Assembly: GCF_026745355.1 (NCBI RefSeq)
Contig: NC_079202.1
Coordinates: 34,285,508 to 34,349,507 of the forward strand
DNA length: 64,000 nt
From: Beta vulgaris subsp. vulgaris
Lineage: Eukaryota; Streptophyta; Magnoliopsida; Caryophyllales; Amaranthaceae
Direction: 5' to 3'
Shown: piece by piece, positions 23,165 to 35,101 of the stretch
How the letters are laid out: each line of letters begins with the position of its first letter
Position numbering within the stretch: the stretch's first letter is position 1
Made by a program: the position numbers and the translations under genes
Notes under the pieces: model-generated
Seen by the model: only the letters and a program-made list of their open reading frames with translations
Databases searched by the model: none
What the model was told of the DNA's origin: nothing

Positions 23165-24400
23165 ATGACAGAAACCTCACATAATTCAGTTTCACAACCT
23201 CAAAATAACCTTGTAGGTTATACAGATAAGTACTTCTTAGGTTCAGGAGATCAACCTGATGAAAATCTTGGAGCTCATAAGCTTAATGGAGATAATTTTC
23301 TCACCTAGAATCGAGGTATTAGGTTAGCCTTGGGTGCTAAAAATAAATTGACATTCATTAATGACAAAACTGTCAGACCTCCATCAGATTCAGAAGAGTT
23401 GCAGAAATGGTTGAGAAATGATTACATGATTCAAGCATGGCTACTCAATTCAATGGACAAAATGATAGCAGAAGGATTTATCTTACAGCAATCTGCACAC
23501 CAACTATATGAAGAAATTGTTGAAAGGTATGGACAATCTAATGCTCCTCAACTCTTTGAATTACATAAACAACTCTCTTCTATACAACAAGGATCTGATT
23601 CTATTGTGCAATATTACTTTAAATTGAAAAGAGTTTGGGATGAAATCCAGTTGCTAGATGGATTTATAGATTGTGATTGTGGTGCATTAGATAAGTGTTC
23701 ATGTGGTATTCTTAAAAAAGTTCTTAATGCTGATCAGAAACAGAAGTTGATTCAACTTCTTGTTGGCCTAGATAGAGGTTATGATACTGTGACTACTAAT
23801 ATCCTCGGTATGGATCCTTTGCCAAATGTTAATCATGCATATTATATGCTGTTGCAAGTTGAAAGGCAAAATAGATTGAATTTTCAGTAAGAAAATTCCC
23901 TTCAGACTAGTGCTTTTGTCTCTATGAAGCAACAGTCATTCCAAGGACCTCCTCCACATACTCATCCTTCTTACACTGACAAAAGAGATGGTAAACGCTT
24001 TAAGTTTGATAAAAGTCTCAGAAAATGTGACTATTGCAAGAAATCTGGTCATACTATGGACCAGTGTTTCAAACTCACTGGAGTATACCCTGAATGGTTT
24101 CTCAACATGAAATTTAAAGCTTCTGGCAATATTCTGTTAATAAATTGGTTGCTCATGTTGGTGACACTACTGGAGGTTCTTTATTTGGTGATACTCCATT
24201 AGAATTTGCTGCTGACACCTCTAATCAACATTCTCATGTTGATTCTGCCTTGGTACAAGCTGTATATAAAGAAATGATGAAAATGGTCAAAAATCAAGCT
24301 CCAGGCTCTCATCCTTCTGATCTTAATTATATACCAAAAAAACATGTGCATCAAAAGCATTGCACATGAAGCAGACAATCCACATTCTACACAAGGAGAA
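23165..24400 (+). pseudogene. Copia B gag, interrupted
   Basis: It starts MTETSHNSVSQPQ. The reading frame contains AHKLNGDNFLT then TAG (23306-23308), in place of the Trp usually found before NRGIRLALGAKNK, so the likely cause is one TGG-to-TAG change. The capsid-like region (QLFELHKQLSSIQQGSDSIV, KLIQLLVGLDRGYDTV) continues to a TAA at 23888. In-frame readthrough reaches the zinc knuckle CDYCKKSGHTMDQC (about 24028-24069). A frameshift near 24140 is followed by GDTTGGSLFGDTP and LVQAVYKEMMKMVKNQAPGS. The sequence then runs into LINE C. Protease and pol are absent. Gag would package the element RNA. Confidence 0.85.
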
Positions 24401-27400
24401 TTACAGCATCAGCTTACTCCTATCATCAGCATTACAATTAGCAGCAACTGTAAATAAAATCTCTCTAAGGACTATATTTCCATCCTTACAGTCCCCTGTG
24501 TATATTCTGTTGTTCCTCTGCCTCCATATGGCATACACACATTCAGTAAATAACATCACAATTAACTTTCCTTTTTTCTTCCTTGCCTGGGCACACACAC
24601 TTGATATAACATCTTGGTGAGACCCTCCTGAGTCAGGAAAACTTATGAGTCTGCATATTTTACTCCAAAGACCAGCAGTATACTCACAGGAGAAGAACAT
24701 ATGTTGTATAGATTCATCTTCAGTCCTGCAAAGACTACATCTGGCATCACATTGAACTCCCCATCTCCTAATTCTATCCACTGTAGGTAATCTATTATGC
24801 AGCATCATCCATAAAATAAATTTACTTTTAGGAGTTGCATAATTATTGCAGATTAACCTTTTCCACCTTACTCTTTCCACATTATCATTCATCTTCTTAT
24901 ATGCTTTTTTCAGAGAAAATTTATCTCCAACACATACTTCACTCCAGCCTCCAATATTACTCAAATTTTCCCTAGCCTTTATTATCTTTCTCAGTATCCA
25001 TGAGGTCTGGTTACTGATATTGACAGTAAAGACATCCTGCCTTTTAATATAGTAGGAGTGAATCCATTTGACCCACATTTTATCCCTTTTAAATTCAATA
25101 GCCCATAGCAACTTAAGCATTGCTGCTCTATTCCAGTGCATCATGTTAATTACATTCCAACCACCACCACTTTTTGGCATCTGAATTGTAGCCCAAGCAA
25201 CAGGAGCTTTACTAGACTCATCAGTTTTCCCTATCCAAAGAAATTTCCTGCACACCTTCTCAACTGCTTGAATGATTTTCTTTGACATAGGGAATATATG
25301 TGCCCAGTAGTTTTGCATACTACCGAGGATGCTTTTAATCAACTGGAGCCTCCTTGCATATGACAACAAATTAGCCATCCAAGTTTGTGCTCTATTAGTG
25401 ATCATTTCCACTAAAGGTTTACATTGTGCATAGGTCAGTTTCTTTGATGTAAGAGGGACTCCAAGGTATCTAAATGGTAGCTCCTCCAATTGCATTTGCA
25501 CACTATCTGCCAGCTCTCTAGCTGTAACATCATCTACCCCACAAAAGTAGATATTGCTCTTCTCTTGACTAGCAGATAAACCTGAGGCTTCAGAGAATTT
25601 TTGAAAAGCTGTAATCATGTGATCAAGAGAACTCTTATCAGCTCTACAAAACATCAATAAATCATCTGCAAACATCAGATGAGTAATATTCAATCTCTCA
25701 CACTTAGGGTGAAAATAGAACTCAGGGCTATTCTTCAGATTATTCAAGCACCTACTCAGGTACTCCATACTCAATGCAAATAGAAATGGAGATAATGGAT
25801 CTCCCTGTCTTAGCCCTTTCTTTGCTTGAAATGGCTGAGAAGGTATACCATTCACCAGCACACTGTAAGAGACTGTTGTAACAAACTCCATAATCCAGCC
25901 AACAAACCTATTGGGAAAGCCAAACTCATGCAACAAAGTTTCTAAAAATGACCATTCTACTGAGTCATAAGCTTTCCTGATGTCCACCTTTATAATGCAC
26001 CTAGGAGACATGTGTTTCCTAGTATACCCTCTGATGAGCTCCATAGCTAGAAGAATGTTATCAGCTATGTGCCTTCCAGGTATAAACCCTGATTGAGCTT
26101 CATTAACCACCTCTCCAATTACTCCTTTCATCCTGTCGGTCAGAACTTTAGAAATAATTTTGTAAATCACTGTACAGCATGCAATAGGCCTATACTCTTT
26201 TACCCTTGTTGCATTCTGAACCTTGGGCAAGAGAGTGACAACAGTGCAGTTCACAGGACCATGCATTCTATTATTATTGAAGAATTCATGGATTCCTGCA
26301 TACATGTCTTGTTTAATGGTCTCCCAGCTTTTCTTGAAGAAGTAAGCATTGAACCCATCCAGACCTGGGGCCTTATCATTCCCAATTCCAGCCAAAGCCT
26401 CATCGATTTCAGCATTAGTAATCACCCTCATTAATGATTCTTTTGCCTGAGTAGAGAGACTTTTACCCACCCTCACAATATTCAAATCAACACCCTGCAA
26501 TGTTGGAGCTCTTGTTCCCAACAAATTCTTATAGAAATCTATGATTTCTCCCTTTACAGCTTCAGCCTCCTTTATTATTCTCCCATCATCAGTAGTTAAC
26601 ATGTCAATTCTATTATGGGCATGTCTAGCTTTAACAACAGTAAAGAACAATTTGGAATTAGTATCTCCCTGTTGAATCCAGTCAATTCTGGATTTTTGCT
26701 GGAGAATACTCTCTTCAATATGAGACCAATGTCTCAAATCATTAATGAGGCCCTTTGCTTCAAACTGAGCTTATGCATTACTATCATAGTCACCTTGATT
26801 CTGCAAATCCTGGAGTTGCTGCCTTAAAACCTCCACTTTCTCATGAGCAAGCCCTATCCTCTGCTCTTCATCTGTTTCAACTCCTGCTTGACAGCTTTAA
26901 GCTTCAACCAAATTGACTGAAATCTATGTCTACCATTCACAGAGTTCCAGGCTCTCTCTACTGTGTCTGAAAACTCAACTTGCTCAGCCATAATATTCAT
27001 GAATGTAAAAGGTTTTCCCCCTTGTGAACTCCCTGTCATCAAGGTAAAAATAACAAAGGAGAATGGTCTGAGATACCAGGAGGTAAGTATTGCACTATCA
27101 TCTCTGCATACATTCCTAGCCAAGCTAGATTAACATATGCCTTGTCAATTCTACTCAACACCCTATCACTTCCCACACTACTATTAGACCAAGAGTAGTA
27201 TGACCATGTACTCCTACTCTCAATCAGGTTTGATTGCAATAAGAATTGCTGGAAATCCTCAGTCTCTGCATCAGTAATCAATGTACCATTTAGTCTATCA
27301 TTTGTGTGACACACAGCATTGAAATCTCCAATGACTATCATTGGCTCCTGATGCTGGACACTCTGTAATAAACCACTCCATAAGCTTCTTCTATCAGCTA

Positions 27401-27733
27401 TTGTATGAAGACCATACACAGCAACCAAATTTACCTTATGAACTGGGTCCTGAATATTACATACCATTAGCTGCTCCTGTGTATGAGTCAAAGTAACATT
27501 AACCCAGGCAGGCCACCAGCCTATCCAAATTCTCCCTCTTGGGGAATGAGAATAATATTAATCCACTTCCACTCTTTACCAATCTTCTTTTGCACCTTGC
27601 TTGCATTATGTTCCCTAACCCTTGTCTCAAGTAACACACACATTACTACTTTATGTCTGCATAAAAAATTCTTGATTTCTTTTATTTTAAAGGGGTCATT
27701 CATCCCCCTGACATTCCAAGATATACAAATCAT
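24401..27733 (-). pseudogene. LINE C ORF2: endonuclease, reverse transcriptase, zinc finger
   Basis: The N-terminus MICISWNVRGMNDPFK begins the endonuclease, with IVIGDFNAVCHTNDR and GISDHSPLL following. Frameshifts are needed near 27530, 27060 and 26870, and a TAA lies at about 26771-26773. After that a single frame of 778 codons (26737-24401) holds DKAPGLDGFNAYFF, LRQGDPLSPFLF, the catalytic FADD (25661-25672), YLGVPLTSKKL and a C-terminal zinc-binding module (CDARCSLCRTEDESIQHMFF). It ends NADDRSKLML. Domain order and length fit a plant L1 ORF2 without RNase H. The long intact RT frame contrasts with the damaged endonuclease. Confidence 0.88.
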
Positions 27734-29019
27734 TAGGACAAATAAGGGTTTGGTCCCTTAGCACCCCCAGCACCAGTAGCTGAGCTTCCACCACCAGACT
27801 GTAATTCATACATCATTGCTGTTCTAGCTGCTTGAAAAGCCCCTTGTTTACCCTTATCTTTTGTTTTCATAGTTACTAGTTTCCAGGCCCCTTCCTCATC
27901 CAACTCCTGTCTCTGAGTAGAAGATATTGGCGTAACCACTGGGGTTACATTAGCAGGATGAGTTGGATTAATAGAAATTGTTTGAACATTTTCTGTAGTC
28001 CTATCATCCCCAATATCAGCCTCTAAAACTGGGTTGGATGTAGGTAGATCCTTAGCCTGACCAACTGGTACCCATTTTTGAGTGACTCTTCCTTTAATTG
28101 GCCTCTTTTTCTCCTCACATACATGTCCTACCTTCTGACACTTAGTACAAAAGGGTGGTAGCCAAGCATACCCAACCTTTTGTTTAAACACCCTCCCATT
28201 AGGGTCTTCCACATTTATTTCCTCCTGAATCTTCCCTGTTACATCCATTTCAATCAAGATTCTCGCAAATGATATCCTTAGTTGTTTCGTGGTGCATTCA
28301 CCATATATTGGAACTCCAATGGTACTTCCAATCCTACTCAATGAGTCAGTAGACCAGCAATTCAATGGAAGATTAGGTAAAGTGACCCATATTGGAATAA
28401 CTTTTAAAATCTCCTGATTAAAACTGAAGCTAGATGTCCACTGTTTCACTATCATAGCTTTGCCAAAGAATAAATGAGGCCCTGAGTATAGCACTGCATC
28501 TCTATCTTCTACTGTGTCCATTTTCACCACAAAGTATCCCTCATCATGCTTAAAGATTTTAGGTTCAACTTTTGGAGCCCATTGAGACTTACAATAATTG
28601 ATTATAGCCACGAGACTAGGGTTTTGTCCAATGACATAAACAATTAGCGCATTCTGCCAGCTTTCAGTGGCTCTATCAACCTCCTTTTTATCTAGCTTAG
28701 CTACATTTTCACCATTAACAACAACCGGAGTGACATAGTATAGACCCATACCTTTTTCAGAGATTTTGCTCTGTGTCATGCTCTTCCAGAATTTGTGATT
28801 CTTTTCAGTCAGCTCAGTCACAGATTCCGGTACCGAAGCTGCTGGTACCGCCTCCTGTACCTCAGCAATCATCGCAGGAATATCCTTAGTTACTGTTCCA
28901 TTGCTTTCTACAAAATCCGCTCCAACTACATGCTTACTACTTACTCCATTAGATTTGTTTGAGATTTCGGCCTCCGATGACCCTTCACCGGCCCCAGAGC
29001 TCTTCTTTTTCCTCCCCAT
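27733..29019 (-). CDS. LINE C ORF1: DUF4283 / zinc-knuckle protein, intact frame
   Basis: An uninterrupted 428-codon frame starting MGRKKKSSGAGEGSS, basic at the N-terminus. The DUF4283-like region lies at about residues 119-260 (WQNALIVYVIGQ, APKVEPKIFKHDEGYF, VIPIWVTLPNLPLNCW, LRISFARILIEMDV). It is followed by a cysteine module CTKCQKVGHVC with a shorter final spacing than the usual CX2CX4HX4C. The tail is Thr- and Pro-rich and ends in a Gly-rich stretch. Plant LINE ORF1 proteins bind their own RNA and are needed in cis for retrotransposition. The frame is intact, but ORF2 of the same element is not. Confidence 0.85.
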   Translation of the reverse strand: MGRKKKSSGAGEGSSEAEISNKSNGVSSKHVVGADFVESNGTVTKDIPAMIAEVQEAVPAASVPESVTELTEKNHKFWKSMTQSKISEKGMGLYYVTPVVVNGENVAKLDKKEVDRATESWQNALIVYVIGQNPSLVAIINYCKSQWAPKVEPKIFKHDEGYFVVKMDTVEDRDAVLYSGPHLFFGKAMIVKQWTSSFSFNQEILKVIPIWVTLPNLPLNCWSTDSLSRIGSTIGVPIYGECTTKQLRISFARILIEMDVTGKIQEEINVEDPNGRVFKQKVGYAWLPPFCTKCQKVGHVCEEKKRPIKGRVTQKWVPVGQAKDLPTSNPVLEADIGDDRTTENVQTISINPTHPANVTPVVTPISSTQRQELDEEGAWKLVTMKTKDKGKQGAFQAARTAMMYELQSGGGSSATGAGGAKGPNPYLS

Positions 29020-29378
29020 CCAACACTCGGCTCACAATAGCACTCACCTTATCGTGCACCTAGAGAGCATTTAGGAGAGAAAGTTAAATTCTTGATAAGG
29101 AGTCGGTTAAACTGAAAAATTTGAAAACAAGACACCTAATAATTAGGTAAAATAATATCACGATTTCAGATTTTCATTTACTTTTTTTTTGTTGTTATAT
29201 TTTTTCACTATAAAGAATTTTTCCTTCAACAAAACTATGTACATAATTTTTAATACGGAATATTACTATATATGCATTCGCACGCATAGCGTGCATATAA
29301 GGCTAGTTTATTAGATGGGAACCCTCTTGCATTTTCCTTTTTGGGTCTTTCATCCCATATTTTGAAGTTAGTTCACAT

Positions 29379-29786
29379 TAAGGGTGGCATGGGCGGGCTC
29401 ACGCGCGGACCATTTAATCCCGGCCCAGCCTGACATGAGCCCACATAAAGCTCGATCCAACCCATTAAGTGGGCTGTGGGCTTGGTGCGTTTATGAAAAT
29501 TTTTCCGAAGCCCGGCATGGCACAAAACCGCCTAAATGACCGAATTCCGATCCACGGACCTAACATCGCTTCTCTTATTTTTAGCCTGAGCCAAAGAAAT
29601 TTAAAAACCTAAAGCGCGAACCATGCCTACATGAGGCACGAGCCCGACCTGAGGCTCGTGGCTCGTACCGTGGGCAAAAATTCTCAAATTTCATGCCCGA
29701 CCCGAAATGACACATTACTGATGGGCTTGACTCGGCCCATAGTTCTCCAAAGACCGCAAGCCAAGCCCAACCCATGCTCGAGTCTA
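29379..29786. mobile_element. GC-rich hAT-like element with imperfect 8-bp TSD
   Basis: Left end TAAGGGTGGCATGGGCGGGCT. The right end in reverse complement begins TAGACTCGAGCATGGGTTGGGC, sharing GCATGGG..GGGCT at the same depth. Flanks gttcacat (29371-29378) and attcaaat (29787-29794) match at 6 of 8. The interior is rich in GGGC/GCCC words such as gcccgac and cccgaccc, in sharp contrast to the AT-rich flanks, and has no coding capacity. It resembles the elements at 5292 and 36528. Confidence 0.55.
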
Positions 29787-30182
29787 ATTCAAATGATAGA
29801 ATATTACACTATTAGTTCACTATCTAAATAATATACATATAGTACAAGTCACAAACTAGTCTCCTCAAACCCTCAATTCAATAAAAATGGTATATAAAAA
29901 GTTACTAATTACCACATGTAGAAACTTCAAGAGCATCCCACATTTTGAAGCTAGCCACATATCTAGAGAGATCGTGCTGACAAGGGAACTAGTTCCAAGT
30001 ATATGTTTATATGGTACAATCAACTTTTTGGTCTATGGTACCACACACGAGATAGATCTTCCAAAGAACAGGAGTTTTTTCGTATAAGCCAATTCATTTT
30101 AGCCCCCTGCAGATCCGCTCTTTTCCATATTCAAAGATCATGACCAAAACCATTGGGGAAAAAAGTGTAAAACATACATGGT
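29787..30182. other. 3' flank of the reductase gene
   Basis: AT-rich; probably includes the 3' untranslated region of the minus-strand gene whose stop is at 30183. No other feature seen. Confidence 0.5.
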
Positions 30183-33100
30183 CTATGATGCAATTCCTGC
30201 CAAATAACGAAGTTTCTGAATGATAGAATCAATAAGAACATGAGATCCAGCGGTAGCTGCAAATGGCAGGTGCTTGGGTGCTTCAGCTCTGTCAAAGTAA
30301 AATCCACCACAGACCAACTTTTCTTTTGGTTGTAAAGCCAACCATATAATGGTATCCGCGCCTTCTCCCCATGTTCGAAATTTCCCAGAAAACCTAGTAT
30401 ATATAATTATGAGCAACTCAATATATCAGATGACAAAACTATTATTTGATCAATTTGATTGTGGTAACATTAAATTTTATAAACCATATGATCCACATCT
30501 ATTTTCACATTGAATTACCTTGTCATAAAAGGAAAGAATAGCAGATTAAACTGGGTTTTACACAGATTCTCCTCATCCCCGTTCTACTCCCTCACCACCA
30601 TGAACAATGTCACCACATTTCGCATATAGAAAGAAAGATCACCATTACAATTACTATCCACATGTGCTGAACTGAGAATTGCTGGATATTGTGGAGAAAC
30701 AAGAACACAACTCAAACACTATTATTTGAACTTCTCATTCCAATCCATAAAATTACGATTAACTAGCATCCTAGAGCTTCTAACGAGGGTTAGGGGTTGA
30801 TTACTTTAGGTTTTTAAGCCTTCAATATTACTTTCCACCATGCATAAGATTTATGCATTGAAGATAAATACTAATAGCACATTATACATGCATTTATTTA
30901 TATTTTGGTAACATCTTGTTGTGGATTAACACAACTGGACCCCAAATTAGAGGAAGAAGAAAGAATTTAGATTCATATTATGGAAAACAGAAAGCTAGGA
31001 TAGTTTATCGAGCATTTAAGTGGCCTGATTCAATTCCAAAAGGTAAACAAAACTAAGATAACAACTCAATAATCTGGATGCCTTACTCCTTCCCTACTCT
31101 TGCATATACCAACATTTCATTTTCACTTCCCTCTACTAACCAACTATCTTCCTTCCCAAGCTACCGTTATAAGACTAAATATAAAAAACCGACACTGCCC
31201 CTTTCTAGTAGGCTAGTTCGTTACTGATATGCAGACATTTGAAAAGCAGCTGAACAGAAGCAGATGAACTTCCTAAAAAGTAGAACTGTCCTCAATGTCT
31301 AACAGCACTCGAAGGGTCCCATACCTGTTTTCTTGTCCATGGATACAAGTAACATGGACATGTACTACATACAAATCTTGGTGTCAAACATATATTTTTC
31401 AATTATCAATCCAGAAGGCAAATGCTAGAGCCTAGCACACTAAAAACATTGTCAGAATTAAGATGCAAATCATATAAAGTCGGCAAAAAAGCAGATAAAA
31501 CAAAAAAGACTTTTAATGTGTCAAAAGTCAAAACTAACTCATTTCCTTCTAGAGTTAGTAAAGATAGGATGCAGAAATGGCTTAAAGCAAAGTAGTTCAA
31601 AAGTGTGAATGTTGTACATAGAAGCCCCATAAAATCACTTGGTATCGGTTATTAGCCAACTAACGTGCAATAGCAATCAATTGGATTCAAGGAAAATATA
31701 CAACTCACTTAAGCTATTACCTTTCTGAAAATTCTGGCAAACTTTTCGCAACTCCAGGTGTCTCAGCCCAACCTGGATGCATAGCATAGAATCCAATTCC
31801 CTTATCCTTGTACATTTCAGCCCATTTTTCTGTTAATGCAACCTAAAACAGACAAATGATGCACATTATGTGATCCTTGCAAGATAAGGACTATAGATAT
31901 TGGTTCCAATTATTAGCTTGTACAAATACAACATATCATCCAGCATCTACTTCTAAGCTTCAGGGTTCATCGCCTAAGCTGTAGGACCAGCATACTAGGA
32001 ATTCTTAGATGGCATAAGATATATCTCATTGAGATGAGATTAATAAAAGTCTTTCAGAGGCCAAAAGAAATGAACAAGAAAGCTCTTTATTTATGACTAA
32101 CTATTTAAAACAAAGGGCCCCTTTTCTCAGTATGTGAACGATACATCTAGCTTTCTAGGTCCGCAGACAAGTGATGAACAGGATGCAAGAGAGTACTATA
32201 TCATCACTATAGAATTTTATAGATGGATTATTGGCGCACTACAATGTCACATGGGATAACTTAAACAAAATCACACCATAATAAAAACACTTTGTATATG
32301 GAAGTTCACATATGAAGAATTGAAGCATTTAACCAACTAACGCCATTCACCAGGAAGAGAACAATGACATCAAAACAAAGATACAACTGCTAGACTATCA
32401 AATTAGCATATTAACTACTCATATGCCAGAAAAAAGATAAATGCTGGCAATAAAAGTTTTACTGACCTGCACTCTCTTGTTTCGAGCGTACTGCATCACC
32501 CCATCAAATTTTCCCTCATTGAACTTTATTAGAAAGAAATAATTAGAAGCTATAGCTGGTTCATGTTCATAAAACAGAACCTAATATACCTTAACAATCA
32601 GTCACCTGCAAATCATTTGTCAAAGGAGCAGTGTACATTCCACCAGAAGAAACTGTAATCACTCGTGCATCAGGTGCAGCCTTCTCTAATAGGGGTAACA
32701 TGGACTCTGTGATGATATAAGTTCCCAGCACGTTTACAGAAAAATTCAGCTCGAAGCTAGTAAGAAAAGCAATTGAAAAAGATATTAATTAAAGATACAA
32801 CTAAAGTTTATGTACGTGTATACACTAGCACATATACATCTAGACAAATGGAAATGATTTCTGGGGAAGCGGGATAGGGGGGGTCTGCAAGGACGGAATG
32901 ATGTCAGCATTTCTGCTATCTAGAAGAAGCCAAAAATTTACCCTTCAGAAGTTGTGACATGGTTACTCTCAAGAATGCCAACATTATTGACCTATAGCAG
33001 TTATGCAGATCAGACAAGTAACATTTAGTCAAGTCATATGTAGTAAAAGGAAATGGTTGTAATGCAAGTAAACACCAAATAAAGATAGATTTTGAACACA

Positions 33101-34982
33101 TAGATAAATCATAATTCACATAAGAATCAAGCTTACCAAAACATGAAGGGGGGCACCCTTTGAAGAAAATTTGGCAGTGAGCGCCTTGATTTCACTCACA
33201 CAAGACAGATCACATACCTATACAAGTAATTTTGAAAACCAATTGCAATCAGCAGAGAAACTACTAGTGTCAAGCAATCAGTTAGCAAACAAGAAATCTC
33301 AAGGAGCTAACATAAATAGCAGATATGTTTCTGAAAAAAGATCATATATTGACCCTGGCATTCCACATTAATGGTTACACGATGAATGATCTACACCTCC
33401 AAGTAGACATTCTTGTTTCCGGTTTTAGTTTGAATTTTAGAAAGAGCGGCTTCCCCCCTCTCCTTACTACGGCACAGCAAGTAGACAGACGCCCCTCTGT
33501 GGATAATAATAAATAAAAATTGGCCAAAAAAAGTGTTCTTAGTATCCACAGAAAATCTGGACTTTCTGGAATTCTGAATGATATTAACACGAAGTGCTCT
33601 GTGCTCAAAGCATAAAAAATACCTTGAAGCCAAATCCTCAGCAGTTGCAAACCCAATGCCAGAATTCGCTCCAGTAACAATACAATTCTTTCCATCCATC
33701 CTTAATTGCATATCTTCTGATTTGAAGTTCTTTGAATGTTCCCTAAATGAAGGATAAAGAATATTAGAGCTTGATAGAAGAGCAATAACACTTTGCAACA
33801 AGCATAAGAATAATTCCACTTTTTGGGAAACCATTTATGATGTACTTTGATGAGTTCAGATCAGTTATGCTGTCTAAGATCTATAAACTACCTTGTTTCT
33901 CCTTTGATCACTTTCTCTTGATTTAGGGGGCAGGAATGACCTTCCATTTTGTCTTTTATCTAAGGAGGTTATTTTGGCCTAAACACAAATGAAGTTTGAA
34001 AGTACTGACAGATATTCCAACTATAGCTGAACCTTATTCATAATAATTATGGGCAAACTTATCAGAATAAATAATCAATTATTGCAACGCGCAATAGCTT
34101 CTCTAATGGGTTACCAAATCCAACTGTCAGGATCTTATCTGTTATATGTCCTATTTCTGTTGACATGGAAACTATTTTCATATATGAATATTGATGCTCC
34201 ATGCTAATATACTTACAACTGCTAGTCTGCTACAGCTGAGCCCTTCCTATTTCATTCAAACAGCTTATAAAAAACGACAGCAGCAACAACCCATACAAAT
34301 TCCACCACAGATCAGGACGTCTGTCTAGATCGATGCTAACTAGCTACTAACATAATGGATATCCGCATCAGTAAAACCATAATTTCCTATACATAAACTT
34401 ACTTTTCAGCCCAGTAAATCAAAATTTTAAGTTCGATTAGTTTCACTCATATCAACATTTGTCATTCCCCAAATGCCTCCCTTCTCCTATTACATATTCT
34501 TAGAAGTACAGACCTTTTGAACAAAACTATTGGAAAACAGTGAGGAACCCTGAAACAAACCCTTAGTTCATGCACCTCTCATCTCATATTCGATAAAACA
34601 GCAACAGTTTTTACTCTGTATACACTTGCCCATTAAAATGATCTATCTTCTTCATTATTAAGACAATTATAAGTTAGGAAAATATAAAATTAAAGCAGTC
34701 GAGTTCAAAAAGCAGCTTATCCTGATCACAACATAACATGATTTTTATTTTTCACATACGAAAATAATTACACACAACATTCTCACCAAAACAATAAAAA
34801 TAGCTGAAAATACAAAAATTGGACTTACATATAACCGGCTTTGGTGAAATTCAGGTACCCATAAACACCAAAAGCTGCTGATCTCCATGCCTTTATAAGG
34901 AAAAAATATGAGTGAAAAATTGAAGGGAAAGAGTAGGAATGTATGTATAAGTTGAGAAAATTAGCACCTTGACGAGAAACAT
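30183..34982 (-). CDS. Short-chain dehydrogenase/reductase, DHRS12 type (ten exons)
   Basis: Exons on the minus strand: 34982-34968, 34890-34829, 33742-33623, 33496-33397, 33217-33137, 32991-32942, 32756-32606, 32523-32467, 31842-31721, 30393-30183. All have GT-AG boundaries and phases that agree, giving 322 residues. The N-terminus MFLVKAWRSAAFGVYGYLNFTKAGY is typical of this SDR subgroup. The cofactor motif TGANSGIG is at 49-56, NNVG at 128-131 (usually NNAG), VSSGG at 178-182 and the catalytic Y205-A-R-N-K209. HPGWAETPG at 234-242 and GADTIIWLAL with HLPFAAT near the end are signatures shared with DHRS12-like proteins. The enzyme should be an NAD(P)H-dependent oxidoreductase; the substrate cannot be told. 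The frame is fully intact. The 15-nt first exon makes the start less certain than the rest. Confidence 0.9.
33497..33622 (-). other. Reductase intron lacking an in-frame stop
   Basis: This 126-bp intron between exons 3 and 4 is a multiple of three and is open in frame. If retained, it would add 42 codons without a stop directly after the cofactor motif. The boundaries (AG|GTATTT and TCCACAG|A) are normal, and the conserved protein joins only when it is removed. Confidence 0.7.
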
Positions 34983-35091
34983 AATGCAATCTGTCAGAGA
35001 AATGTGAATTTGAAATTTAATTTGTATCATAGCTTTTATTTTACATGGTAATATAGAGTGATGAACAGTTATATTCATGAAAAAGGGATTT

Positions 35092-35101
35092 GTATTTTAT
35101 A
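35092..35101 (-). promoter_or_regulatory. Candidate TATA box of the reductase gene
   Basis: TATAAAATAC on the minus strand lies about 110 bp upstream of the chosen ATG (34982), predicting a transcription start near 35065. An in-frame ATG at 35078 would then fall upstream of transcription, which supports the MFLVK start. Confidence 0.45.

Larger units (their letters stand above)
24401..29100 (-). mobile_element. LINE C: L1-like retrotransposon, both ORFs visible
   Basis: The minus strand has a short leader (about 29100-29020), ORF1 (29019-27733) and ORF2 (27733-24401), with the start of ORF2 overlapping the end of ORF1. No poly(A) tail was found at the left edge, where the sequence passes directly into Copia B gag between about 24360 and 24440. 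The 3' end may have been lost. I saw no convincing target duplication. Confidence 0.85.
19764..29306 (+). mobile_element. Candidate Helitron, 9.5 kb, with nested elements
   Basis: The left end begins TCTATACAAATATATT, the usual 5' form of plant Helitrons, and follows an A. The right end is CTAG (29303-29306) followed by T, preceded by a GC hairpin (GCACGC-ata-GCGTGC, 29280-29294) eight bases upstream. Helitrons insert between A and T without duplicating the target and end in CTRR after such a hairpin. No RepHel helicase is seen inside, so it would be non-autonomous. Inside lie a truncated LINE, a tandem duplication, a Copia half and LINE C. That the two ends belong to one element is inference. 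Confidence 0.5.

Noticed and set aside
33391..33834. 147-codon minus-strand frame as a stand-alone dehydrogenase
   Set aside because: It reads through an intron (33497-33622); the conserved protein appears only after splicing.
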